Positions 8,226 through 17,400 of a DNA stretch of 64,000 bases are shown in pieces. The DNA lies in NCBI GenBank assembly GCA_965223305.1, contig CBDCWT010000088.1, forward strand, positions 372,001-436,000. The letters are read 5' to 3'. The first letter of the stretch is position 1, and every line of letters starts with the position of its first letter. Under the pieces are notes generated by a model. That model searched no databases. It was given only the letters and a program-made list of their open reading frames with translations, and had not been told where the DNA came from. Source of the stretch: CBDCWT01 sp965223305 (GTDB lineage Bacteria; Planctomycetota; Planctomycetia; Pirellulales; Pirellulaceae). The translations under genes and the position numbers were made by a program.

Positions 8226-9599
8226 CTAGCCATTCAACCTCTTCTTCCATTGCTCGACCTGCTGAGCCACCTCGTGAGGCGCGGTCGATCCGTAGGTGAC
8301 AAACGACTGCAATGCTCGTTCGACGCCGACCACGTCCAGCAGCCCCTCGTCCAGTTCCAGCTTCTGTAGTTGCTCGGAGCTAAGTTCCGACAAAGTGATA
8401 TCTTCTTCCATCGCCGCGCGAACCAGCTGACCGACCAGATGGTGTGCTGTCCGCTGAGGTGTGCCGCTGAGTATCAGATGTTCCATCAAAGTGGTCGCGT
8501 CGAGATGGCCCCGCTCGAGTTTCTCCGCGATCGACTGCCGGCGTAGTTCAGCGCCAGCCACCAGTGGTGATGCCAGCTCCAGGCAGGCCTTGACCGTGTC
8601 GATCGAATCGAACAGGCGAGGTTTGTCCTCCTGCAGGTCGCGGTTGTAGGCCAGAGGCAGCCCTTTGGTGAGCACAAAAAGGGACTGCAGATTTCCGATC
8701 ACGCGCGCTGCCTTGCCGCGCACCAGCTCCAGCACGTCGGGATTAATTTTCTGAGGCATGATCGACGAGCCGGTACAAAATGGTTGAGGCAGCTCTAGAT
8801 AGCCGAACTCCGCTGTCGACCAGAGGATCCACTCTTCTGCCCATCCGCTGAGGTGGGTCGCGACCATAGCAACCGCAAAGGCTGTCTCCAGCACAAAATC
8901 ACGGTCGCTCGAGGAATCGAGACTGTTGGCAGTGATGCCGTCAAAACCGAGGCGTCTGGCAACATCCGCGCGATCGATGGGGAGGCTGGATCCGGCGACC
9001 GCAGCAGTCCCCAGCGTCGAGACGTTGACCCGCCGCCGGCAGTCGCTCAGTCGTTCCCGGTCGCGAGCGAATTTTTCGCAGTAAGCCAGCCAGTAGTGAG
9101 CGGCCAAGACCGGCTGCGCCCGCTGAAGATGTGTATAGGCCGGCAGCACGACGCCGGCATCCTGGTCACAACGACCGACAAACGACCGTTGCAGCTCGGC
9201 GAGTAGCTGGTCCAAAGAGTCGATTTCGTCGCGAATCCACAGCCGCAAGTCGGTCGAGACTTGGTCGTTACGGCTCCTTCCCGTGTGCAGCTTGCGACCT
9301 ACGTCTCCGAGCCGCTCGATCAACGCGCTCTCGACGTGCATGTGGATGTCTTCGAGCTCCACATGCAATTCAAAGTCACCATCTGCTAATTCGTGGCGAA
9401 TCTCGCAGAGCGCCTGCTCGATCTGCCGCTGTTCGTCGGCAGTCAGCAGGCCGGCCTTAACGAGCATCTGCGAGTGGGCGATCGACGCCTTGATGTCGTG
9501 AGCGAACAGCCTGTGATCGAAGCTCACACTCTCGGTGAACTGTTCGACGCGGTGGTCCGTGCCGGCCGCAAAGACACCCGATCTTGCAGGAGTTGACAA
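8226..9599 (-). CDS. argH: Argininosuccinate lyase
   Basis: ArgH splits argininosuccinate into arginine and fumarate, the last step of arginine synthesis, as a cytoplasmic homotetramer. At 457 residues it has normal length. Signature segments are HTGRSRNDQ (106-114), YTHLQRAQP (155-163) and the fumarate-lyase loop GSSIMPQKINPD (277-288) containing the catalytic Ser. The usual N-terminal WGGRF is replaced by RSGVFAAGTD, but the following FTESVSFDHRLFAHDI aligns well with the family. The start codon at 9599 begins MSTPARSGV. It is transcribed alone, with a repeat-bearing gap on either side. Confidence 0.95.
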   Translation of the reverse strand: MSTPARSGVFAAGTDHRVEQFTESVSFDHRLFAHDIKASIAHSQMLVKAGLLTADEQRQIEQALCEIRHELADGDFELHVELEDIHMHVESALIERLGDVGRKLHTGRSRNDQVSTDLRLWIRDEIDSLDQLLAELQRSFVGRCDQDAGVVLPAYTHLQRAQPVLAAHYWLAYCEKFARDRERLSDCRRRVNVSTLGTAAVAGSSLPIDRADVARRLGFDGITANSLDSSSDRDFVLETAFAVAMVATHLSGWAEEWILWSTAEFGYLELPQPFCTGSSIMPQKINPDVLELVRGKAARVIGNLQSLFVLTKGLPLAYNRDLQEDKPRLFDSIDTVKACLELASPLVAGAELRRQSIAEKLERGHLDATTLMEHLILSGTPQRTAHHLVGQLVRAAMEEDITLSELSSEQLQKLELDEGLLDVVGVERALQSFVTYGSTAPHEVAQQVEQWKKRLNG

Positions 9600-9767
9600 C
9601 GTTGCCTCAATTCATTCAGCCGAACGATTCCCCGAGAATGACTTCAAACTGTTAATACTAAATGGCTTACAGCGAACTGTCAATCAGCCACTTTGTCGGT
9701 TGCCCAGAAAGTGAGCAACCTAATTGAGGTCTGAGTACCCGCAGGTCACAATGGCGGGCGGAGTTTG

Positions 9768-9825
9768 GCCCGGATTATTCATGAAGATCGTCGTAGCAGA
9801 TCGCTCATGAATAATTCGGGTTAGC
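9768..9825. repeat. Internally deleted copy of the 183-bp palindromic element
   Basis: Only the two ends of the 183-bp element are present, joined back to back: GCCCGGATTATTCATGAAG at the left and TCATGAATAATTCGGGTTAGC at the right. Full copies are at 56336-56518 and 62588-62769. It lies in the gap between argH and the mannonate-dehydratase-like gene, about 60 nt before the latter. Confidence 0.8.
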
Positions 9826-9886
9826 AGTCAGTCGTCAGTTTGAGGACATCTCGCCTCCGCACTTGCCGTTTTCGAGGAACTGAGAG

Positions 9887-10990
9887 ATGAAACGTCGAGA
9901 GTTCTTGTCCGCAGCGGGCGCCACGGCCGTGTTGGCCCCAGCCCATCGCGCCGAGGCCGCCCCGGCAGGTCAGTCGGCAGCACGGTCTCCACGCATGTAC
10001 GTTGGTTCTCAGCGGGGGCCGACGACCCCCGAAGTGCTCGATTACCTGAAGCGGCAGGGAGTCGACCACATCTGTGGCTACCCGCCCGATCCGGGCGAGC
10101 GAGGTTACTGGTCGGTCGAGGATCTGGAGCGAACCCGAGATCTGTGTGAGCGACATGGCATCACGTTGGACATGGTGGCTCTACCTTTCTTGACCTCGTC
10201 GCATATCGATCGTGAACCCCGGGGCGCGATCATGTTGGGTCAAAGTCCGGAACGAGACCGCGACATCGAGCACATCAACCTGATGACCGCTCATTGTGCT
10301 GCCGCAGGCATTCCGGCCTGGAAGTACAACATGAGCCTGCTAGGAGTACCGCGTACCGAGCCTACGCCGGGACGCGGTGGAGCGCGCTACAGTACTTGGA
10401 AACTGTCGGCGGCGCGGCCCACTCCGGCACTGACCCGTGCCGGTCGTGTCACCGCCGACATGGCGTGGGAGCGGATCAACTATTTTCTAGAGCGGGTGAT
10501 CCCGGTCTGCAACGAATACAAAATCCGCGCCGCCTGCCACCCCCATGATCCGGGCGTGCCCCTCGATGGGTACCAGGGGATCACGCGCGTCTTGGGAACG
10601 GTCGAGGGATTGAAGAGATTCGTCACGATTCAGGAGAGCCCCTATCACGGGTTGAATCTCTGTCTCGGCACAACCGCCGAGATGCTGCGGAATCCGGCCG
10701 AGGAGATTCATGCAGTGATTCGCTATTTTGGCGAGCGAAAGAAGATCTTCAACATCCACTTTCGCAACATCCGAGGTCAGCGGGACGATTTTCAAGAGGT
10801 CTATCTCGACAACGGGGACATGAACATGCTGCAGGTCCTCCGAACCTTGTACGAGGTCGACTATCCCTACATGGTGATGGCGGATCACGTGCCACGGCAT
10901 CCGGATGACCCGCAAGGGCGTCAGGGATTCGCCTTTGCCTACGGGTACATCAAGGGGCTGCTGCAAGCCCTGCCCGAACTTGAGGGTTGA
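9887..10990 (+). CDS. Tat-exported mannonate-dehydratase-like (UxuA-type) TIM-barrel protein
   Basis: The N-terminus MKRREFLSAAGATAV is a Tat signal. The mature part resembles mannonate dehydratase, a metal-dependent TIM barrel of the hexuronate pathway: AACHPHDPGVP, GYQGITRVLGTVEGLKRF, NLCLGTTAEML, IFNIHFRNIRG, VYLDNGDMNMLQVLRTLYE and VMADHVPR are in the expected order and carry likely metal-binding Cys/His/Asp residues. The length is 367. Cytoplasmic UxuA enzymes have no Tat signal, so this may be a periplasmic paralogue acting on another sugar acid. No other hexuronate gene is beside it. Start: ATG 9887 with GAGAG a few bases before. Confidence 0.78.
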   Translation: MKRREFLSAAGATAVLAPAHRAEAAPAGQSAARSPRMYVGSQRGPTTPEVLDYLKRQGVDHICGYPPDPGERGYWSVEDLERTRDLCERHGITLDMVALPFLTSSHIDREPRGAIMLGQSPERDRDIEHINLMTAHCAAAGIPAWKYNMSLLGVPRTEPTPGRGGARYSTWKLSAARPTPALTRAGRVTADMAWERINYFLERVIPVCNEYKIRAACHPHDPGVPLDGYQGITRVLGTVEGLKRFVTIQESPYHGLNLCLGTTAEMLRNPAEEIHAVIRYFGERKKIFNIHFRNIRGQRDDFQEVYLDNGDMNMLQVLRTLYEVDYPYMVMADHVPRHPDDPQGRQGFAFAYGYIKGLLQALPELEG

Positions 10991-11043
10991 GTGGGGCGGT
11001 TGACCCTTGCCACCCAGCCGCGGTGGTGTTAATTTCGAGGGAT

Positions 11044-11104
11044 TTTACTTGGATTATTCACGAGGTGGGGCGCAGCAGATCGCTCGTGAATTGTCTGGAT
11101 TTCA
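11044..11104. repeat. Degenerate short copy of the 183-bp palindromic element
   Basis: The arms TTGGATTATTCACGAG and CTCGTGAATTGTCTGGATT face each other around GCAGCAGATCG, a word also found in the longer copies. Sequence identity is lower than for the other copies, which suggests an old insertion. It ends about 28 nt before the carB start. Confidence 0.6.
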
Positions 11105-11131
11105 ATCTTCCCGTAGCTGCAGGTGGTCTCC

Positions 11132-14100
11132 GTGCCTCGACGCGACGATATTCATAAGATCCTGTTGATCGGATCCGGCCCGATTGTGATCGGGCAAGCT
11201 TGCGAATTCGACTATTCTGGCACGCAAGCCTGCAAGGCGCTTCGCGAGGAAGGCTACGAGGTGGTGCTGGTCAACTCGAACCCGGCCACCATCATGACCG
11301 ATCCGGACACTGCGGACCGGACGTATATCGAGCCGCTGACCTGGGAGATCGTGGCCAAAGTGATCGATCAGGAGCGTCCGGATGCGCTGTTGCCGACGCT
11401 GGGCGGCCAGACGGGCTTGAACCTCGCGATGGACTTAGACCACCACGGAGTTCTCGATCGCTACGGCGTCGAAATGATCGGAGCCAAGGCGGAGGTCATC
11501 GCCAAAGCGGAAGAGCGCGAGCAGTTCAAGACGGCGATGGAACGGATTGGGTTGACGGTCTGTCGCGGCGAGACCGTCCGGACGCTCGAGCAAGCCCGCA
11601 AAGTGTTGGACGACGTCGGCTGTCCCTGCGTCGTGCGTCCCAGTTTTACGCTGGGTGGTACCGGTTCATCCGTGGCTTATAACCGGGCTGAATTCGACGA
11701 GCTCGTGCGCCGCGGATTGCATCTCTCGCCGGTCACGGAGGTGTTGATTGAGGAGTCAGCACTCGGGTGGAAAGAGTACGAAATGGAGGTGATGCGGGAC
11801 TTGGATGACAATGTCGTCATCATCTGCTCCATCGAGAACTTCGATCCAATGGGTGTTCACACTGGCGACTCGATCACAGTAGCTCCCGCCCAAACGTTGA
11901 CGGACAAAGAGTACCAGCGGATGCGGGACGCCAGTCTGGCGGTGATCCGTGAGATCGGTGTCGAGACTGGGGGCTCCAACATTCAGTTTGCCGTTCATCC
12001 CACGACGGGCAAGATGGTCGTGATCGAGATGAACCCGCGCGTCAGTCGCTCGAGCGCGCTCGCTTCGAAAGCGACCGGCTTTCCGATCGCCAAGATCGCT
12101 GCCAAACTGGCCGTCGGCTTTCGCTTGCATGAGCTTCCCAACGATATTACTCGCCAGACCAAAGCCTGTTTTGAACCGACGATCGACTACGTCGTGACCA
12201 AGATTCCGCGGTTTGCCTTTGAGAAGTTCCCGGAAGCGGACGCCACGCTGACCACTCAGATGAAAAGTGTCGGGGAGACGATGGCGATCGGTAGCACCTT
12301 CAAGGAGTCGTTCCAGAAGGCGCTCCGCGGTCTCGAAGTAGGCAGCTTCGGCTTGGGGTGCGACGGCAAAGACCTCTGGGGCACGGACGCGCAGCCGACG
12401 ACGGACGAGATTCGCGCCATGCTCGCAAAACCGAACGCGGAGCGGGCCTGGTATTTGCGCTATGCGCTGAAGAGCGGCATGTCGATCGATGATATCTACC
12501 AAATAACAGGAATCGATCCTTGGTTTCTAGATCAACTCGCCGAGATCGTGGAATTCGAGGAGGAGCTGCGGCAGCACAACCATGTCACTGAACTTGACGA
12601 CCAGACGCTGAGGAAGGCCAAGAAATTCGGATTCTCGGATCGGCAGCTGGCGACGATTTTCGACAGCAATGAAATGGAGATCCGAGACAACCGCACGCGA
12701 CGTCAAATCCGCGCCAGTTTCAAGGCCGTTGACACCTGCGCGGCAGAATTTGAGGCTTACACGCCCTACTACTATTCAACGTACGAAGATGAAGACGAAA
12801 CGCCGGCACGGAAAGACGGCCAACGGCGAGTCATGATCCTCGGCGGAGGACCGAATCGTATCGGCCAGGGCATCGAGTTCGACTATTGCTGTTGTCACGC
12901 CAGCTTTGCGCTTCGCGAGATGGGCATCGAGTCGATCATGGTGAACTCGAACCCTGAAACCGTGAGCACCGACTACGACACCAGCGATCTGCTGTTCTTC
13001 GAACCGCTGACGACCGAAGACGTGCTGAATATCTGCGATCGCATTCAACCGGACGGCGTGATTGTCCAATTCGGTGGTCAAACACCTCTGAATCTGGCGC
13101 GCGGACTGGCCACCGCGGGCGTGCCGATCATTGGAACCGACGTCGATACGATCGAGGACGCGGAAGATCGCGAGAAATTTCAACGGTTGCTGGAACAGCT
13201 GCAGCTACAGCAGCCGGCCAACGGAATCGCGCGGACGATGGATCAGGCGCGTAGCGAAGCGGAGAAAGTCGGCTTTCCGGCGTTGGTCCGCCCGAGTTTC
13301 GTCCTCGGTGGAAGAGCGATGGAAATCTGCTATGACCGCAGCCAATTCGAGCGTTTCGTAGCCGCGGCCTTTGTCGCTTCCCAGGGACAACCGGTGCTGA
13401 TCGATCGCTTCCTCGAAGATGCGGTCGAAGTCGATGTCGATGCGGTCAGTGACGGCAGCGATGTTGTCGTGATGGGAGTCATGGAACACATCGAAGAAGC
13501 GGGAGTCCACTCGGGCGATTCGGCATGCGCCATTCCCCCTTACAGCCTGCCCGCGGTCGTGATTCAGGAAATCCGCGAGGCAACACACGCGTTGGCCAAG
13601 CGGCTGCAAGTTGTTGGGTTGATGAACATCCAATTCGCGGTCAAGCGAGAGGGCGACTTGCACCGCGTCTACGTGCTGGAAGTTAATCCGCGCGCCAGCC
13701 GAACCGTGCCGTTTGTCGCAAAAGCGACGGGAGTCCCGGTAGCCAAGCTCGCCGCTAAGGTCATGACCGGCGTGAAGCTGGCCGAGTTGGGTATTCATGA
13801 AGAACCAGTGCCGGCCCATGTATCGGTGAAAGAGAGCGTGTTTCCGTTCCGAAAGTTCGTCGGGGTCGATATCGTGCTGGGTCCGGAAATGCGATCCACC
13901 GGCGAAGTCATGGGAGTCAGCAGACGATTCTCAATTGCCTTTGCCAAGAGCCAGCTGGCAAGCGGCGTCGTTCTTCCAGAGAAAGGCAAGATCTTTGTCA
14001 GCGTTTCGAGGCGACACAAGGATCAGATCATCGGCCTAGCAAGAAAGCTAAGCGAGCTCGGGTTCGATCTGCTGGCCACGGAGGGAACAGCAAATCGGCT

Positions 14101-14425
14101 GTCCGAGGCAGCCATACCGGTGACCAGGATCCGGAAACTCGCCGAAGGACACCCGAACCTAATCGACTACTTGAAGAACGAAGATGTCGACTTGATTATC
14201 AATACGCCGAACGGGAAAGGTGCTCGCACAGACGAGGGTAAGATCCGAGCGGCCGCTGTCCAGAAGGGAGTGCCCTGCATCACCACCATTTCAGCTGCCG
14301 AAGCAGCCGTGCGCGCGATGGAGGCCCTGCGCCACGACGAAATGCATGTCGAGGCTCTGCAAGAACGGTTTATAGGCTCGGCCGCTGCCCAGGAGGCCGA
14401 GGCCAAGAACGGCTCACGTTCGTAA
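11132..14425 (+). CDS. carB: Carbamoyl-phosphate synthase large subunit
   Basis: CarB makes carbamoyl phosphate from bicarbonate, ATP and ammonia passed on by CarA, feeding arginine and pyrimidine synthesis. Both ATP-grasp halves are visible: KILLIGSGPIVIGQACEFDY at the start of the first and VMILGGGPNRIGQGIEFDY near residue 565 of the second, each followed by its own ADR/SDLLFFEPLT-type segment and NPR motif. A C-terminal MGS-like allosteric domain follows (from about residue 950, KIFVSVSRRHKDQIIGLARKL). The length of about 1097 is normal. GTG 11132 (MPRRDDIHK) was preferred over GTG 11123 because AGGTGG lies just before it. carA is not in the window. Confidence 0.97.
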   Translation: MPRRDDIHKILLIGSGPIVIGQACEFDYSGTQACKALREEGYEVVLVNSNPATIMTDPDTADRTYIEPLTWEIVAKVIDQERPDALLPTLGGQTGLNLAMDLDHHGVLDRYGVEMIGAKAEVIAKAEEREQFKTAMERIGLTVCRGETVRTLEQARKVLDDVGCPCVVRPSFTLGGTGSSVAYNRAEFDELVRRGLHLSPVTEVLIEESALGWKEYEMEVMRDLDDNVVIICSIENFDPMGVHTGDSITVAPAQTLTDKEYQRMRDASLAVIREIGVETGGSNIQFAVHPTTGKMVVIEMNPRVSRSSALASKATGFPIAKIAAKLAVGFRLHELPNDITRQTKACFEPTIDYVVTKIPRFAFEKFPEADATLTTQMKSVGETMAIGSTFKESFQKALRGLEVGSFGLGCDGKDLWGTDAQPTTDEIRAMLAKPNAERAWYLRYALKSGMSIDDIYQITGIDPWFLDQLAEIVEFEEELRQHNHVTELDDQTLRKAKKFGFSDRQLATIFDSNEMEIRDNRTRRQIRASFKAVDTCAAEFEAYTPYYYSTYEDEDETPARKDGQRRVMILGGGPNRIGQGIEFDYCCCHASFALREMGIESIMVNSNPETVSTDYDTSDLLFFEPLTTEDVLNICDRIQPDGVIVQFGGQTPLNLARGLATAGVPIIGTDVDTIEDAEDREKFQRLLEQLQLQQPANGIARTMDQARSEAEKVGFPALVRPSFVLGGRAMEICYDRSQFERFVAAAFVASQGQPVLIDRFLEDAVEVDVDAVSDGSDVVVMGVMEHIEEAGVHSGDSACAIPPYSLPAVVIQEIREATHALAKRLQVVGLMNIQFAVKREGDLHRVYVLEVNPRASRTVPFVAKATGVPVAKLAAKVMTGVKLAELGIHEEPVPAHVSVKESVFPFRKFVGVDIVLGPEMRSTGEVMGVSRRFSIAFAKSQLASGVVLPEKGKIFVSVSRRHKDQIIGLARKLSELGFDLLATEGTANRLSEAAIPVTRIRKLAEGHPNLIDYLKNEDVDLIINTPNGKGARTDEGKIRAAAVQKGVPCITTISAAEAAVRAMEALRHDEMHVEALQERFIGSAAAQEAEAKNGSRS

Positions 14426-14464
14426 ACTGACGAGGCGCGGCGCAAGACGTTTGACTCGGTTTAG

Positions 14465-17400
14465 CTAATCCGGTTTGGACCCAGACGTAACTTGACTTAT
14501 GAGTGCTGACTGCAGATTGTCAGCTCTCGCGGCTAGCAGATCCTCGAACCATTGGTCATCCGTGACCAGTTCATCCACCGCACTTTTCTCGACCGTCCGG
14601 AGGGAATGGCGCCCCCGCTGCCACGCGCCAGTTTGTGTCAGCGGCGGCAGACTGATACCTCCGTTAGAGTCCTTCGCCGGACGCTCCGCCACCGTCCCGA
14701 CCGATGGCAGCGGAGGAATCTGTGAAACTGGCAACAGTGCCACGAACTGAGCCAGGCGCGAAGCGTCGGTAGCGTTGATCCTGCCGTTGCCGCTGATGTC
14801 CCCGATCACGATCGGGTCGATCAGAAACGACGCGGCAAAGCCACCATCCAACTCCGCGGCCACGCGGGCTACCTGCGCCGCGTCATTAGCGTTGATCGCT
14901 CCGTTGCCCGAGACATCTCCAAACAACGCTGTCAGGTGGACAGCGTCGTCGACCACCACCGGATATTCATTGTCGTTTCCATCCCCGATGGTCACCGCGT
15001 GGACGTCGAGCACGCCTTGCGCGCCGTAGAGTGTGCCGGCGCCACTGGGAACGTCGAGTTGGAGATGAACGATCGGATTGGGTCCGGGCGGCAGAACGGC
15101 GGCACTGAACAGGACGATGACTGCCAGACCGGGTGTTGTATTGTTGAAAACAAGTGACGCCCCGGCTGGCATACCCGCACCCAGGGTGGCGCCCGTGACC
15201 TGCAACAGCTGCGGGTCATAGCCGACGCGGAGGTCGATGGCTCGGACGTTGGTACCGTCGCTGATCGTCACCGGCAGTCCTGCGGTGGTGTTGGCAGGGA
15301 CGTTCACCGGTTGTCCAGGACCACGAACAAAGTCAGGCAGCTCCACAGTAACGGTACCCGCTGCCCGCTCGCTGATCGTGAACGACGACGTGAAATCTCC
15401 TCCCGCCGTACCGTCCGCGTCTCCATCCAGCAGCTGACCTTGGTCGTCCTGGAAGGCATCACTGCCGCTGCGCAGCGTCACCGTATAGACGTCTGCGACG
15501 AGAGGTCCGCCTGTTTTCAGAAAAGTGACGCTTCGCAGCGAAGGATCAATGACCAAGGAACCGGTCACAGGTCCACTCTCGCTACCGACCAGCGTCACGT
15601 CCGCTGGCTCCAGAACGGACGCCTGTGCTTCGTAGAGATTCAAAACGTTCGTAGCCAAACGACCATTGAACTCTGCTACAAAGCCGGAGTCGGTCGGCGA
15701 AAGTGCCGTCACTACGAACCCCAGCGGCTCGTCGTCGTCCAGGATCGTCACCGATTGGGCCTGCTCCCCACTCTCGGTACCGTTCGTGACCGACGTGATC
15801 TCTATGGTGATCGTCTCATCGTCTTCGTCGAGTTCGTCTTGAATTGCAGTGATGGTGATCGAACCGCTCGTCGCTCCCGGGGGGACCACGATCTGGGAAC
15901 TCGAGATGTTGTAGTCGAGCAACCCGGCAGTGCCCGAAATGCCAAGGTCGATCGTCACAGGTACCGCAGTCTGTTGGGAGAGAGTTGCCGAGACGAGCGC
16001 CGTCCCGGCTGCCTCGGAGATGCTCGCCGTGTCCACCGACAGTGTCACAGCCGGTGTCGTCGCAGCAAGTGTTCTCAGCAAATACGCCCCAGAACCACTG
16101 GTGGCTGTGACACGAAGAAGGTGGATCCCAGTCTGATGGGCGATGAAGCTGGCAACCGCATTCTTGCCGTCAGCAGCTGAATCGCGATCCACTGTGGCAA
16201 CCGTGCCATTAGGGCGAATGATCTCCAATTCGGGATCGAGTGTGTTAAGAGCCGCTACCTGATCGAGCGGTGTGGAGGTAATCACCGCCAAAGAGTTACC
16301 GACAGCCAAGTTAAAACGGTAGGTGTCTCGAAGATCGCCCGGTCCGAGGGATCCGATCGCCCCCAGCGTGTGGTCCAGCTGCCGTAGCGGATGCGACTCC
16401 AGGTCATTCGGTTCGCTGTCAAAAGCGAGCGAGTCGGTGACTACAACGGCATAGTTGGCCGGGATGGTCGACGCCGTCCGGATGGTGTAGGCACCGTTCG
16501 CCGGTATCTGAAAACCGTGGATGGCCAGCTCGTAGTTAGTCGCGTCCGTACCAGTCAGCACCGGGTCGGTGACTCCGGATCTCAGCACCGTAGAACCATC
16601 AACGTCCAGCAACTCGAGGGACTGTTCTGTCAGATCGGCGCCATCGGTTGCAGCAAGCACGATGTCGACGGAGCTCCCCGCCGCGCCGCCGAAATCGATC
16701 GAGTATTCGTCGACGTCGGAAACGACGGGCACAGCAAGCTCTAAAACATCCCCATCCAACAGCGAGGCAGAATTGAAACTGTATCGAACCGCGTTGCCAA
16801 AACTACTCTGATAACCAATGGTGGCGCTGGCGCCGAAGTCCGCAGCTACGGCTCCGAAACGCACATCTTCATAGACATAACGGGCCAAGACGGGGCCGCT
16901 CTGAAATACCTGAACCTGAAAACTGACAGCGCCTCCGTGGTCAAAATGCGGCCGATTCTCCCACTGCACGATCAGTGCTGGGATGCCGTCGATCTCTCGC
17001 TCCTGCCAGTAGACGTTGCCGCTGCCATTGGACAAGTCATCCCAGAACGGTACCAGTGCCTGGCCGAACGACCGTGTGGGGAGTGCCGCGTTTACGAACG
17101 GGACGTTGAAAACATCACCGGCGTAGATCACACCGTTGTTCGATACCGTTACTGTACCGCTGGGAAGCACCGAGTTGCCAACGGTGACCACCAAGGGGTT
17201 CTGGCCTTCGTCACCTAGGTTGAGTGGCGCGCCTGTCGCAGAAATGTCGACGAACAAACTGGGGTCGTTGAAGCGAGTGAATTCGGGTGTGAGGCTGTTG
17301 CCGCCAGATGTAGTGAACTCGCCGAGTACAGCGTAGCGACCGGAACCGAGCGGCGTCAGCGAGTTGGTAATATCCAGCTCTGCGCCGTCGGCCGTATCAC

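Noticed and set aside
10990..11040. Terminator after the mannonate-dehydratase-like gene (CCACC...GGTGG)
   Set aside because: Only a 5-bp stem and no T-run follows; not strong enough to list.
11756..13819. Long minus-strand frames (135-248 codons) opposite carB
   Set aside because: They mirror conserved ATP-grasp coding sequence; typical GC-rich shadow frames.
15311..16180. 289-codon plus-strand frame opposite the protease gene
   Set aside because: It is antisense to Calx-beta and cohesin-like coding sequence with strong frame evidence; the composition is a mirror of Asp/Thr-rich repeats.
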